A DNA stretch of 64,000 nucleotides from Tillus elongatus. Taxonomy: Eukaryota; Arthropoda; Insecta; Coleoptera; Cleridae. The stretch covers positions 90,589,654-90,653,653 of the forward strand of contig OZ023262.1 in the NCBI GenBank assembly GCA_964006375.1, written 5' to 3'. Below, piece after piece: positions 1-12,506 of the stretch (its first letter is position 1; each line of letters opens with the position of its first letter). The notes under the pieces are model-generated. The model ran no database searches, was not told where the DNA came from, and saw nothing but the letters and a program-made list of their open reading frames with translations. The translations under genes were made by a program, and so were the position numbers.

Positions 1-304
1 AATTACAAAGGTATTTTAATGACATTTGGTGGATATGTTGCCTTGTAAAAGACCTTACTACACACTAAAACTCAGCTTTCTACATTTTTAGAAAATTAAC
101 TTATTAAAATTTTGAATTTTCTTTTGAAAAGAAACTTATTCTCCGAATATTACAAAGTTGTTTTGATGAAATTTGGTGGATATATTGCGCTAGTAAGGCC
201 CTACTATGCACCAAAATTCAACTTTCTAAGTTCGTATAAACTTGAGTTATTCACATTTGAAGCATTTAATAAAAAATTACTACCGTAACGCACTTGCTGC
301 GTCC
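1..304 (+). repeat. R-family repeat, partial copy with hairpin end
   Basis: AT-rich repeat running in from the left edge and ending at 277-304 in the R-family hairpin terminus (ACGCACTTGCTGCGT, 5-bp stem ACGCA/TGCGT). Phrases such as 'atttggtggatat' and 'ctaaaattcaactttctaa' recur in inverse orientation at 33400-33700. A T-run follows the end. The family is described under 31269-32073. Confidence 0.7.
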
Positions 305-312
305 CAAACTTT

Positions 313-357
313 TTTTCTTGCGCACCCCCAATGCATTAAGGCACGAGCCGCTACTGG
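313..357. mobile_element. hAT-type terminal fragment
   Basis: This is the reverse complement of the left end of the hAT element at 58755: 'cttgcgcacccccaatgcat' followed by a piece ending in CCGCTACTG. Only about 45 bp is present, so it is a truncated end. Confidence 0.6.
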
Positions 358-450
358 TTCTGGGGGCCTAATTAGCGCTGATTTGAAGAAATTTTTTCAA
401 AATTCAATAGTCGGGATCTCCTCATTAGTGATTTTTTTTTAAATTCACAA
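358..450 (-). repeat. R-family 5' module
   Basis: Contains the diagnostic order (read on minus) TTAGTGA-palindrome, GAGATCCCGAC, AAATTTCTTCAAATCAGCGC, TAGGCCCCCAG. It is directly joined to the hAT fragment at 357. Confidence 0.6.
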
Positions 451-1319
451 AAACCAATGTCACATTTCGTTGATTTCTTTAAGCTGTAGAACTTCCTTAG
501 TTATCGAACTAGGCATATTTCTAAATTTCCTTGCTTGTTCATAATTTTTACAATTGAATAAGAAATGTGACTCTGATAGTTGTACACAACACTGACTACA
601 TGTAGGGGGTGCTGTTCCTCTTACAAAATTATTTTTTTCCTGGTTATGTAGATTTTATTCTAATCTGCCATCTTACTGTTTCTGAGAAAAATGTTTTTAT
701 CTAAATTGGCTTCCATAGTGGACTTAGGTACTGCATCAAAAATTTTTACGAAACGGTTGTGCTGCCACATATCAACCCAATCAAATTCATTACGGCTTTT
801 AACATTTGTTTAGTGAATCTCATTAGTGATAAATATTGATGAAATGCGCCTTGAGTTTTTAATAAACATTATGTAAATAAAATGATTGTATTTGAATTCT
901 TGATTCGTCAAATTTTTTTACAACTCGACATCGTATGTAATTACTTACTTTCTCTTGACATGTCTACGTTGTGATAAAGCTAATTTATAACTTGTGACAC
1001 TCTCCTCGAACGGGTTATCGTCGACAAGCCATAACTTATGTTATTTCCGCTCTTTTGCTCTATAAAAATACGGGAAAATCGCGTCAGTCTAATTAGTTAA
1101 CTTGATTGATAGCCCCTGTTAATGTGAAACTCCTCATGCGCGACCGTCGGATGCTAAAATAAACATGTATTATTACAGAACGACACTTTTGTAAATTGCT
1201 TACAATTTTAATGTCAGACTGTCATACACCTTTAAAACAGACAGCTGTAATATGATAAATCACAAGCAGAAATTTATATAAAATTTCACACATATTGAAT
1301 ACATTCTCCTTAGATTTGT
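451..1319. other. No gene recognised
   Basis: AT-rich sequence without a coding-like ORF, RNA gene or repeat matched elsewhere in the window. A short (TG)n follows at 1318-1335. Confidence 0.5.
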
Positions 1320-1679
1320 GTGTGTGTGTGTGTGTTTTTTTTTGTTGTTTTAACGTCGGCCTATTTCCGTGACTATAGCCAATCACCGATGCCAGGAAGC
1401 AGTTTCACCTCACTATCCTGGAAATTTTTCCGAAGCGCTGCCTTTCTGTAAGGATGGAAGCGTCTTTAACGTGCCCAACATCGCATGGCCACGGGACTAA
1501 TGGCATTACGCCCCCTCCGAAGAGCAGAACGTGGAGACGTTCAACTTGCTCAAATACAATGCCAAAACCTCGGTTGATGTTAATGTTACAGTTTGTACTG
1601 AAAAAGTGAAAGGAGAACCCTGGGATCGAACCCAGTACTCGGTTCAGAGACACACGTTCATGCTCCTGAACCACCGAGG
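1320..1679 (-). mobile_element. tRNA-derived SINE, family 1, near full length
   Basis: Read on the minus strand, it begins GCCTCGGTGGTTCAGGAGC (degenerate A box TGGTTCAGGAG) and continues to a perfect B box GGTTCGATCCC at about 1620, the internal RNA polymerase III promoter of a tRNA-derived SINE. The body (AACATCAACCGAGGTT, GTATTTGAGCAAGTTGAACG, TTGGGCACGTTAAAG) recurs at 22258-22545, and pieces recur at 13645 and 15208. The 3' end GATTGGCTATAGTCACGGAA runs into a purine-rich/(CA)n tail. The apparent 89-codon ORF is incidental. Confidence 0.8.
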
Positions 1680-1893
1680 CTCTATTCTCTTTAGATATTA
1701 ATTACTACTTTAATTGTATAAATTGAGTTTTATATGTTTCTCTTTAGAAATCCAATTAAACAGTCCCAGTCTCAGCAGAACCAAAAATAACACAGTATTC
1801 TTTTAAAGACAGACCCATAGGCTTTCCGTCTAGCTTCACATAACTCCTTCAACCGATGTCCCCGTTACGGCACAGTTATGGCAGAAACTGTAC

Positions 1894-2290
1894 TGCGAGC
1901 GTCTCGCCACAGTAAAGACCGGTTGCATTGATCATGCGCACTTCGCAGAATATAGAGTAACGAAATAAAAGACCTCCCTGATGTGCTGTTTACACACAAT
2001 TCTCCCAACTGAGCTATCTGACCTGCCCTGACATCCGTTTGCCTAATTAAAAGCTAAAAGGGAAAGGAAAATCAACCCTGCGTTCATGTGAGAATAATGT
2101 TTTTCCTTCCCCTTTTTCCTTCTTTTAGCTCTTAATTAGGCAAACTGATGTCAGGGCAGGTTAGGAAGGTGAGTTGGCAGGATTGTGTGTAAACAGCATG
2201 CGAGAGAGGTCTTTTATTTCCTTTCTTAAAATATTCTGCAAAGTGCGCATGATCAATGCGACTGAGTCATTACTGTGGCGAGACGCTCGT
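1894..2290. repeat. Long fold-back (palindromic) repeat with tRNA-like A box
   Basis: Two arms of about 180 bp (1894-2075 and 2105-2290), separated by about 30 bp, are imperfect inverted copies. Shared blocks include GAGCGTCTCGCCACAGTAA, GATCATGCGCACTT, TGTTTACACACAAT and CCTGCCCTGACATC. On the minus strand the left arm reads GATAGCTCAGTTGGGAG, a perfect tRNA/SINE A box. It is probably two opposed copies of a tRNA-derived repeat. The 70-codon ORF across the right arm is not supported. Confidence 0.75.
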
Positions 2291-2325
2291 CTACTTGATA
2301 TACCTGCTAGTACATACATGTCGAC

Positions 2326-2640
2326 AGTGGCCGAGTGGGCTAAGCACTGTACATCAGATAATCGAGTCCTATATGACGAATTCTAATCCTAGTTAGTCAC
2401 TTCACTTTTTATATTTTTTTTAGTATCATTCCACTTTACCCTTATTTGGTCAGATTGTTGTTATCCCGATGAATTTTTTACCGAGTTTTTGTATAAAAAA
2501 TAATGTAATAAAGCGAAGATGAAAACTTCTAGACTTAACTCAATTTGAATAGCATATCTGGCCTGTTGTTCTTGTCCTAACTTATCGAAACCGTCCCAAA
2601 TTTAATACACTGGTAAACTTTTCCCGTGGCTTCACAAATG
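2326..2640 (+). mobile_element. tRNA-derived SINE, family 2
   Basis: Starts GTCGACAGTGGCCGAGTGG (A box TGGCCGAGTGG) with a decayed B-box region near 2380. It shares a long body with 63288-63605 (minus) and 57133-57480: 'gatgaattttttaccgag', 'gacttaactcaattt', and a 3' end 'cccgtggcttcacaaatg'. Three copies with the same ends establish a family. Confidence 0.7.
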
Positions 2641-2649
2641 TTTGTTTTT

Positions 2650-2756
2650 GTGGATTTTCGTAACAAAATTCACTAATGAGGAGATGCCGACTTTTGAATT
2701 CAGAAAAAATTTCTTTAAATTAGCGCGAACTGGGCCCCCAGAACCCATATCCAGGG

Positions 2757-2836
<80 letters not shown>

Positions 2837-3337
2837 ACCGATAACTCACGAGATAACGGGCCCATTTTGATCAAATTGGCTAAGTACCTTCCTTTTGTAA
2901 GTGGCTTGGATGCGTTCGTTAGCCAGGAAAATTGGCCCCGATTTATACGGAAAATTTTGCGTTGTCTTTTCGGGAAAAATGTATATCTCCGGAAATAACA
3001 AAGTAGTGTTTGTATTATAAAGGGTGAACCATTTACCAAAATTTGGGTCTGAATGTTTAAAGACGAAAATGTTATAGGAATTTAAAGAAAAAAAAATCGT
3101 TTTCCTCAAAACGTCAAAGTCGCGATTTGAAAGGTTACAATTGGCAACATCTAGGCAAAGAACCTGAAAGACATACAGATTATGTAAAGAGTGTTCTGCA
3201 AACCCTTCAAGTTCAGATTCAGCCATCATTGCCCTTCATTATACTAAAATATTTCCAGAAAATTTATTTCAACTAGAGCCTTTCTCTGATGCTTTGGCAG
3301 TAGTTAAGTTCATGGTTTAACGGTCTATAATTTTTAG
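2650..3337 (+). repeat. R-family copy with internal (TA)n
   Basis: 5' palindrome GATTTTCGTAACAAAATTCAC, then GAGGAGATGCCGACTTTTGA, GCGCGAACTGGGCCCCCAGA, (TA)n at 2765-2833, ATCACACCGATAACTCA, and the recurring body 'gttagccaggaaaattgg'. The hairpin end is missing. Apparent ORFs through the microsatellite (poly Ile-Tyr) are artefacts. Confidence 0.7.
2765..2833. repeat. (TA)n microsatellite
   Basis: Perfect dinucleotide tract inside an R-family copy. Confidence 0.99.
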
Positions 3338-3600
3338 CTAATTTTCGTAGAAAAAATTCGTTAATGAGGAGACCGCGAATTTTTAATACTAAAAAGATTT
3401 ATTCGAATGAGCGCAAACTAGGCCTCCTAGATTCCATATCCGGGTTTACTTTCTGTTTGCATATATACAGGATGACACATTCCCACGGTAAAGCTCAATG
3501 TAATTGTTATTATGCAAGAAACGAGAAAAAATTGTATACGTTACTCGTAAGGTGTCTTGAGCTGCATCTTATAAACTAATTTTGACAATCAAAGTGTGGC
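3338..3600 (+). repeat. R-family 5' module, second copy
   Basis: Begins with the palindrome AATTTTCGTAGAAAAAATTC, then GAGGAGACCGCGAATTTT and a truncated core. Here 'catatatacaggatgacaca' replaces the (TA)n, which suggests a pre-expansion state. Confidence 0.6.
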
Positions 3601-3699
3601 CCATAAGTCGTTGGTGTTACCTACAAATTTTTTTTGAACTTTCCTTATTTCATTTGTGGATTTTTCATCGAAATATGATGCATGTTTGTAAAAAAAGAT

Positions 3700-3961
3700 C
3701 GAGACGCAGTAAGTGCGTTTTGGTAGCGAATTTTCATTCGTCGGCTAGGAAACGAGTTTTCTCGGAAACATTTTAAGTTTACTTTCGGAAAACTTTTGTA
3801 CATTTTCAAACAATAAGATATTTTGATAAAATATGGTACATTGTTTCTACTATATAGATTATACCGGTGACAAAACTGATGCCTGCTTGCATTAGAAAGA
3901 CATATTTGCTATTAAAAATATTTTTATGAAAATTCACGTCCATAACGCACTTTCTGCGTCC
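3700..3961. mobile_element. R-family MITE (hairpin ends on both sides)
   Basis: A 262-bp unit whose two ends are inverted copies of GACGCAGTAAGTGCGTTTTG followed by GGTAGCGAATTTTCAT. T or A runs lie outside both ends. The same compact form recurs at 19374, 40397, 44311 and 62944. Non-coding. Confidence 0.75.
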
Positions 3962-5445
3962 AGAGTTTTTTCTGTTTGCTTAACTTTTTGTTTGGTAATG
4001 CTTGCTTGTTCATGATAAATGTACATCTCACCCTTACGGATGGCCACACCATGATTTTAATGTGAAGACGTAGTAGCAATGTAGCTAAAATCAGCCATTG
4101 GTTGCAATTTCGTGTGGTATATACGTTAGCTTTGTAGCTCCTGTGTGGGTTATGCACTGGTGGTGAGTTTGTACGTTTTACGATGTTACTGGTTCCCATA
4201 CCGGCCATACGCCTTCTATTGCTCAGTGGACGTCCGCTCTCAAACGGGCCCCAGAGACATTTCAGCACCGAATCTCGTCACATTTCCAACATCTCCATCA
4301 CAGAATTAAGTGTACACAAGGCTACTGGGAAACTCCTCGGCGATTTATTCCTCACATTTTACAGTTACAAAGTATTCTTCTGAAAATGGAAAGATGTAAG
4401 GCGCAGATAAAAGTTATAGATGGTATAGGAGAGGAAGCCTTTGTTAATAGTATTACATATGTATAAATTTGTAATTTGACGTTAAAACGCTTCGTCATTT
4501 AAAAGTATCATACATTTAAATTAAAATAAAGTTGCGCTGCCTTAGAAAATATGTCTGGTACAGCAAGTGCGTTATGGTAGCGATTTTACATTAAAATATT
4601 TCAAGCATGGAAAATAACAAAATAATGTGACCTGACCTGACCTTCTTGTTTACTTTTGTGTTGTCTAGGAATTTTGTTGGTCATGTTAAATGTGTTACTT
4701 TATGTGTACTGCCTGTGGCCAACGTATTTATGTATACTGAATGCATCTTTATGAATTCTGCTTGTCAGTGCTTGAAAATCATAAATATTGACTCATATCG
4801 AAATGCATAAATAGAATGTTTGATCTAAAATTATACTTCTGAAAAAAGATAGATATAAACATATACATATATTATTTACCTACCCTATTAATTAGCTGAA
4901 CTGTCATCTCAATGGGCCTGGGATCACTATAAAACCTATATAGGACTTGGTTCTGAAATTGACTTTCTGAACAAATTTTATGGTTATGAATGTTTTCTCA
5001 AATTAAGTTAACTATGAAATTTCCTTTTGAACAAATAAAATATTATTTAAGATAAACAAATTGTTGATATAATAGTTTTCAAATTACACTCATTTTAAAG
5101 AACAAATTTAGCTTCTAGAAAAAGTAATCCCTAATTTAGTGTACACATTATAAAGGTTTTCTTTTAACACAAATGGATTCTTTGTAATTCTGCTTTCTTA
5201 TTACGTTTCTCATAGAAACACAAATGATTAATCACACAGTGAATTAAAAGTTATTATTTTCACGATACCTGAAAACGCTCTCTATCTTCCTCTGACCATG
5301 ATGCTCCTTCTTAATTTCAAGTTATAAGAATAATAAACTAAATGACATTTATCCTTGTTATTATGTCATTGTTTGCGTCCAAAAGATATAATTCGTTCTT
5401 GCAATTCACTTCAGGACAATATTTATTCTTTAAGATTCATGGTCC
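3962..5445. other. No gene recognised; solitary R-family end at 4552-4600
   Basis: AT-rich and without a supported gene. Positions 4552-4600 hold an isolated R-family hairpin end (CAGCAAGTGCGTTATGGTAG). At 4630 three TGACC pentamers occur in tandem. Confidence 0.5.
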
Positions 5446-5591
5446 TATTGTTTTGATTTTAACTTTAATCTAAAATTTCCAATCAAATTCATATAAACCG
5501 TCATAAGGGCTTTATTATTAATGCATTTGCTAGCACATTTATTTACCTTTATTTTTTTGATGCAATTATCAACCGATTTTGCACTCTTAAC

Positions 5592-5594
<3 letters not shown>

Positions 5595-5673
<79 letters not shown>
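5595..5673. repeat. (TA)n microsatellite
   Basis: In the first unit of the tandem duplication. Confidence 0.99.
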
Positions 5674-5678
<5 letters not shown>

Positions 5679-6134
5679 ATGATACATTTTTTACAACTTT
5701 GAAAACAAATTCTCTAATTAAACAAAACATCTTAAAATTCCAAAATGCCCAAAATTTGCTGATAATTTAGTATATTAGCTCATTGTCTTTATTTTTGGAA
5801 ATTAAATACATACGTTAAAATGGCATTACTACCCTTTGAGTTATCTTCACTGATAGTGTCTTCACTTATTTGTGAGTCTTTAGATCATTGTTTACTGTCT
5901 TTAGAAGTGAATTTTTGTTTATTTTTCACACCTTAATTAGTCCGCAAATGATTTTCCTATGTATTTGCCTAGTCCGACTTCTTGTCCATTGTGTTGATTT
6001 TAATCTTCATCTAAAATTTCAAAATAGAATTCATGTAAACCGTCATATGGTATTTATTGTTAATGCATTTGATAGGAGATTTATTTACCTTAATTTTTGT
6101 TTGATGCAATTATCAACGGATATGACATTGTTAA

Positions 6135-6136
<2 letters not shown>

Positions 6137-6207
<71 letters not shown>
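6137..6207. repeat. (TA)n microsatellite
   Basis: At the homologous place in the second unit. Confidence 0.99.
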
Positions 6208-6212
<5 letters not shown>

Positions 6213-6394
6213 GTGATCCATTTTTTACAACATTAAAAAAAAATTCTCTTATTAAATAAAACATTTTAAATTAATATTTACATTTTGATTTGTGTCCAGA
6301 ATTTGCTGATAATTTAGTATATTAGCTCATTTATTTTTGTAACGTAAATACATAGGTTAAAATTGCATTACTCCCCTTTTCACTGATAGTGTCT

Positions 6395-7240
6395 TTGGAG
6401 CTGCATACTACTTGGTTTCGCAACGAGATGGCGACACGTGTAAAAAGCGTGTCTTACATCTAACTTAGTTTTGCGAGGTTGCCTACCATTGCAGTATTAC
6501 TTTATTGGTGTATTTTCGCTACAATTAGCGTGCCGTACTGACGAGCTCTAATTAGAGCGAAACCAGTCTACGGTTTTAATTGTGATGAGAATACATCTAG
6601 CCTTACCCTTACATACTTTGTCCCTATATTGGGAAAGAAATAGAGTAGAGATGCCGATTATTTATAGAAATGATCGATTTTCTGTATCGATCTGGATCAA
6701 AACTAGAAAGATCGATCCCCTGTTGACGTAGTTTGTCCTTCGCTACAAATCAAGGACTGATACAATAAGATTTGAAAATTTAGAACCAATTTTGTTGTTT
6801 AAATATATTAAAAAATCAAAAGAACGATCTCTCGAAAATGTTTTTAAAAATATAAATCGCAACATTAAAAAATCGATTCGTTAAATCGATCTTTTTTATG
6901 TAAAGTATCAATTATCGAAAACATAGATTCAGAATCGGCATCCCTAAAATAGAGCCAGGGCTGACAATTTACTAAATTGTTAGTTGGTTGTATAGAGTCT
7001 CTATTTTTTTAAAGATTTTGTGTTATTTGGAGCTGCCGTGACAACATACTACTTGGTTCCGCAACGAGATGGCGACACGTGTAAAAAGCGTGTCTTACAT
7101 CTCACTTAATAGTGTCTTTACTCATTTGTGAGTCTTTAGATAATCGTTTACTGTCTTTAGATGCACATTTTTGTTTATTTTTCACACTTTAATTAGTCCA
7201 CACATGCTTTTCTTATGTCTTTGCCTAGATTTTTTTATAG
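6395..7240. repeat. Dispersed repeat with flanking direct copies
   Basis: An approximately 80-bp block (CTACTTGG, CGCAACGAGATGGCGACACG, GCGTGTCTTACATCT) occurs at 6395-6470 and again directly at 7026-7109. Inverted and diverged copies lie at 26011-26092 and 18755-18805. The interior (6545-6657: AGAGCGAAACC, CATCTAGCCTTAC, ATACTTTGTCCCTATATT) matches 26140-26275. This is a non-coding element. Confidence 0.65.
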
Positions 7241-7454
7241 AAGTAAAATTGATTGTATCACAAACTCTCCGTGTACACATATCGTTTCTACATTTTCTAC
7301 TTAAATTGTTTTTAACATTCATGCACATGTTTACAGTCTTCCAGTCTTTAACTGTATTTTATGCTACTTATTATCTTAGAATATGTAATATACCGAAATA
7401 ATTACAGCCAGGTTTTATTCTTTTAGACAACACCAAAAATTTTCCTACAACGAG

Positions 7455-7463
<9 letters not shown>

Positions 7464-7541
<78 letters not shown>
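7464..7541. repeat. (TA)n microsatellite at mariner copy A left end
   Basis: The tract abuts the element at 7541, where the outer ~70 bp of the terminal repeat is missing. Confidence 0.99.
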
Positions 7542-7543
<2 letters not shown>

Positions 7544-9158
7544 AGGGGTACATTTATGTTTTGACATAAAACTCAACTTTGTCACATCAACCCCTTAAGT
7601 GTGGTGATAATAACCCTTATATTTTAAATAGTGAACATGGGTCGAGTGTTACATCATTTGAAAGCTCTTTATTTTTGGAATTCAGCACACTAATTTTTTT
7701 GGAAATTTTATCAACTTGTTTAAAAGTTATTCACAGTTGAAAATGCAAAAACGCATTTCATTCATTCCGATAAGAAATGTGCTGATAGTCAATGTTTTGT
7801 TGGTTTGTAAACAAACAATTTACTATCAGAACATTTCTTATCGGAATAAGAGAAATTGGGTTTATTATTTCAGTTTATCGGTCGGTTTGATACTTGATAG
7901 TACTATCGAAAATTAATTTCACAATAGTGTATTCTGTAGAAGAAAGAGTTGAAATAATGACTCTTTTTTTCAATAACGATGACTGTGCCAACCGTACCGC
8001 AAATTTATTTAATGAACGACATCCGAACAGACATGTTAACAGAAAATACATTTTGGAGTTAGTTGAAAAGTTTCGACAAAGCGGTTCAGTAGCCAACAAA
8101 AAACGGGATCGTGAACGTGAATTTCCGGTTAGAAATGAGATTACTGAGATTGAAGTTTTAGGACAAATTGCTGCAGACCCAACTTTGAGCACGAGAAAAT
8201 TGGCCACTGTTTCAAACATCAAAAGAAGAGCTATTCAGCGAATATTGAAGCATCATAAATTTCACCCGTATAAAATTCATCTTGTACAACAACTGAATGA
8301 AGATGATTTTGATCGGCGGCTGGAGTTTTGTGAAGTTATGACTGCACGAATAGCTGATAACGGGAACTTTCTGTTCAATATATGTTTTTCAGACGAGTGT
8401 AGGTTTTTATTAAACTCTACATTCAAGCGTCATAATTGTCGTTATTGGGCAAATAATAATCCAAGAAATTTTCACGAAGTCCACACTCAAACTCCACAGA
8501 AATCGAATGTCTGGACGTATTTGGAGTTATTATAAAATATCGTTTACCCTCTACTAATTGACATTGTTGAAAATGATGATCAATATCAAGAAAAGGAATT
8601 AGTGTTTCAACAAGATGGAGCTCCTCCGCGTTTTTCGCAACGTGATAGGGAGTTTTTGAACAAAGAGTTTCCGGGACAATGGATTGGGCGTAGAGGTGCT
8701 ATTGAGTGGCCCCCTAGATCACCGGATTTAACTCTTTTAGGCTTCTTTCTATGGGGTCATTTAAAGAGTAGAATTTACGCGACAGAACTGGAGTCACTGA
8801 AAGAATTACGACGACGCATTGTTGAAGAATGCCGTCTAATAACTCCACAAATGCTCCAGAATGCCAGAGCTCGTTTTGAACAAAATTTGTACTTTTGTAT
8901 GGAAGCTGGTGGTGAACAATTTGAACTCTTACTTAACTGAATAAACATTTTTGAACGTTTGGTTTTGTTATTTAGTATTTATTTAACGAAAAATTGACTA
9001 ATTAGTGCATTTCTTATCACAATGAATGAAATACGTTCTTGCAACTCCAATTGTGAATAATTTTTAAACGAGTTGATAGAACTTCAAAAAAAAATGAGTG
9101 TGCTGAATTCATAAAAGAAAGAGCTTTCAAATGATGTAACACTCGACCCATGTTCCCA
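7541..9158 (+). mobile_element. Mariner-like element, copy A (family M1)
   Basis: Holds the long left inverted repeat (GACATAAAACTCAACTTTG, CATCAACCCCTTAAG, AACATGGGTCGAGTG), an internal hairpin around 7771-7853 (ATTCCGATAAGAAATG ... CATTTCTTATCGGAAT), the transposase remnant 7924-8940 and the start of the right inverted repeat. The right repeat breaks off at CTCGACCCATGTTCCC, where copy B begins in opposite orientation. Complete copy D shows the full element is about 1.9 kb. Confidence 0.85.
7924..8940 (+). pseudogene. Mariner/Tc1-superfamily transposase, family M1 copy A (defective)
   Basis: A cut-and-paste DNA transposase. The N-terminal HTH looks like the DUF4817 type (YSVEERVEIM, FNERHPNRHVNRKYILELV, FRQSGSV), followed by a second HTH (LSTRKLATVSNIKRRAIQRI). 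The catalytic domain has FSDEC (first Asp), FQQDGAPP (second Asp) and WPPRSPDL (third Asp), with 36 residues between the last two by my count. Defects against copies C and D: the initiator is ATA (7924-7926) instead of ATG; 63 bp are deleted in frame after 8516 (loss of about 21 residues); and GAA became TAA at 8533-8535. Apart from these the frame is open to the stop at 8940, so the copy is recently dead. Confidence 0.85.
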
Positions 9159-10239
<1,081 letters not shown>

Positions 10240-11164
10240 ACTGGATGGGAATGTATTGCTACCTCCCTTATTATTGGAGATAGGGAGACGGTTAGGTTAG
10301 CAATCTTTTGTAGAATTTCATGATCGTTCCAAATGTGAGTTGTATTTTGCCCTACTTCTTTTCGTTTTCGAGTTATTTTGAAAAAACAAAAATTTGTCGA
10401 TTTGTTTTTTCTTCAATTACTAAGTAGGCGTTGATCTGACATGTTTAAGACTTGCACATTACGAGGACACTTTTTACAGATTAATCTTTATGTACTATTC
10501 TCAACTTTGGATTATCATTTGTTTTTGAGCTACAGGTCACAACGTTTGTTTTTATTATGGCAGCCATAATTGATTTTTGCACATGTGATAGCTTGTGAAA
10601 AGAGATTTCCAACGATGTACAACATGCTTGAGAAATCTTGTAATTGAACTGACCATTTTGAGAAAAACCGTTTTGAGGATAGTAGGCTATAAAATCCAAT
10701 ACCAGAAAACAAAAGACCAAAAAAAAGTGTTCAAAAAGCAGTAGGACATGGAGCCTAAGACTTCTACCTTTAACATAATTCTCCGTAATGATTCACGATA
10801 AAAAAATATGAACTTTGAGCACACCAATGAATCGGCCCATTATTGCAAATGATATTTTGCATTAAAACATTATCCTAAAAAATTGCTATAATTTAATTAA
10901 ATAGGTAAACCTAGTAAATAACTTAATTAACTAACAGAACTCAGTAAAAACAAAATGATTTACGAAGACGCCTTTAAAAATTGTTTGATATTTTAACGTA
11001 AGTCAACAACAGAAGAAAGGTTGCTATGGAAATAACACTATCTCGACAATTAAGAATACTGTCGTTCTTAATTATCTGAACAATTTGAGGTGTATTTAAC
11101 ACGTTGCTTAAAGTTTTGTATTAAATAGTTTGTTTCCTGTTTATCTTAAATATTATTCAACAAT
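10240..11164. other. No gene recognised
   Basis: AT-rich sequence; ORFs of 60-80 codons on the minus strand at 10480-10720 show no recognisable motif. Confidence 0.5.
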
Positions 11165-11400
11165 ATGTTCAGTAATGAAGAATATTTTGACATGTTGGAA
11201 CGTTATATTCGTTCTAACCGAAATATTGAGGCAGCTGCAAATTCATATCAAAACAACTACCCAGAAAGACGACAACCAAACACCAAAATATTTCGCAGAA
11301 TAGTGACCAATCATTTGAACGACGGTGACTTCCACGCAAAGAAACTACCAATGCCTAGAAATGAAGAAAATGGGAAATCGTTACCACTCTATAAGCACAA
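11165..11400 (+). pseudogene. DUF4817-type HTH fragment of a mariner-like transposase
   Basis: Codes for MFSNEEYFDMLERYIRSN, then AAANSYQNNYPERRQPNTKI, FRRIVTNHLNDGDF. This matches the pattern of the DUF4817 HTH at the N terminus of insect mariner-like transposases (EEY-DM, A--Y---(F/Y)P-RR-P, F). Similarity ends near codon 60 and no catalytic domain follows, so it is a 3'-truncated relic of a family different from M1 and M2. Confidence 0.65.
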
Positions 11401-12506
11401 TTTTCTCTACCAAAATTCGCAATGAACGTATTGTGTTTTCTATTGTAGGCCAAGTACTTTTCCGCATCTATATTTTCCATGTTCGTCAGAAAAGATTTAA
11501 CAAAAGCAACAAAGTAAAAGATCATAGATATGTGTGTGTGACGGCAGGTTGCATTGGCTGCTGTATGGATTCGCACATTTTAAAAACCATAGATAGAAAC
11601 ACTGATTATAAATATAGCTAACTTTACAACTGGAAGCAAGCCGTTAGATGAGTAATTATTTTTAGAAATAGAGCCCTTGGTATATAAGGTGACCCATAAA
11701 AAGCACAAGGATACATTTTTCTTTGTAAACGCAGGAGGGGCTCAAGAGGGGAATAAATAACATTAGCCACACATCTTGTCATCAAAATTTACGAGCAGTT
11801 GTTATGTAACCGATAAAACGTCCCTTCATATTTTAGACGCATAGTCGCAGATACAGACCCAGAAAGGGGTATAAATCGGTGGATGCGTAGCGGATGTAGA
11901 TAAATAGAATATACGTCTGTTTTAGGCCAGCGTAATTCACCGCGAGGGTAATAGAGCGCATTAACACCATAAACCAGCCTTACCGTAATGGCAACGAGTC
12001 GTTGAAGTCGTGAGAGGGTAATATGTTTCTATTATCGGTGCAAACTATTGCTGCCAGCGTATTAGGGGGAGAGCTTCTCCTCACAAAATTGCCTTCCATA
12101 TAAATATATTGAAGCCATAAATTCGAGAAAACGATTCAGCATAAAGAGAACGTTTATTTTATACAGTCGCCTTGATATACAGCATATTGGCAACAGTGGA
12201 GTCATACATTATTCTATGGGGCACATAAAAGGCGGAACCTACATGACATTTATCATAAAAAGAATAACGAAATAATTGTATATGATATAGTATTATGAGG
12301 GTTCTAAATTATTGCAGCAATCGGTGCGTTATTCATGTTTTATAGCCTGGGCTTAGCTCATAACCGGTTGGATAGAAATTACACCACATGATCAAATGAG
12401 AATACAAGAACAATGTGGTATAAGATCAAATTTAGATGTACTGGTTAATCATAAAATATTAAATTCATTGATTGTTGTTGCCCTTACTTGGTGAAACTTG
12501 TCCATA
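11401..12506. other. No gene recognised; possibly single-copy sequence
   Basis: Less AT-rich than its surroundings between 11640 and 12240, not matched by any repeat in the window, and without a coding-like ORF. It is a candidate for unique non-coding sequence. Confidence 0.4.

Larger units (their letters stand above)
5446..6370. repeat. Tandem duplication with a (TA)n in each unit
   Basis: 5446-5830 and 5990-6370 are direct copies (period about 540 bp). Shared landmarks are 'aaccgtcata', 'attaatgcatttg', 'gatgcaattatcaac', then (TA)n, then TTTTTTACAAC and AATTTGCTGATAATTTAGTA. The linker 5865-5980 (TCATTTGTGAGTCTTTAGAT) recurs a third time at 7119-7240. No coding capacity. Confidence 0.75.

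Noticed and set aside
1405..1674. 89-codon minus ORF
   Set aside because: Lies inside the tRNA-derived SINE; no domain, explained by the SINE sequence.
4630..4645. Three tandem TGACC pentamers
   Set aside because: Resembles nuclear-receptor half-sites, but one short isolated run without a nearby gene gives no support for function.
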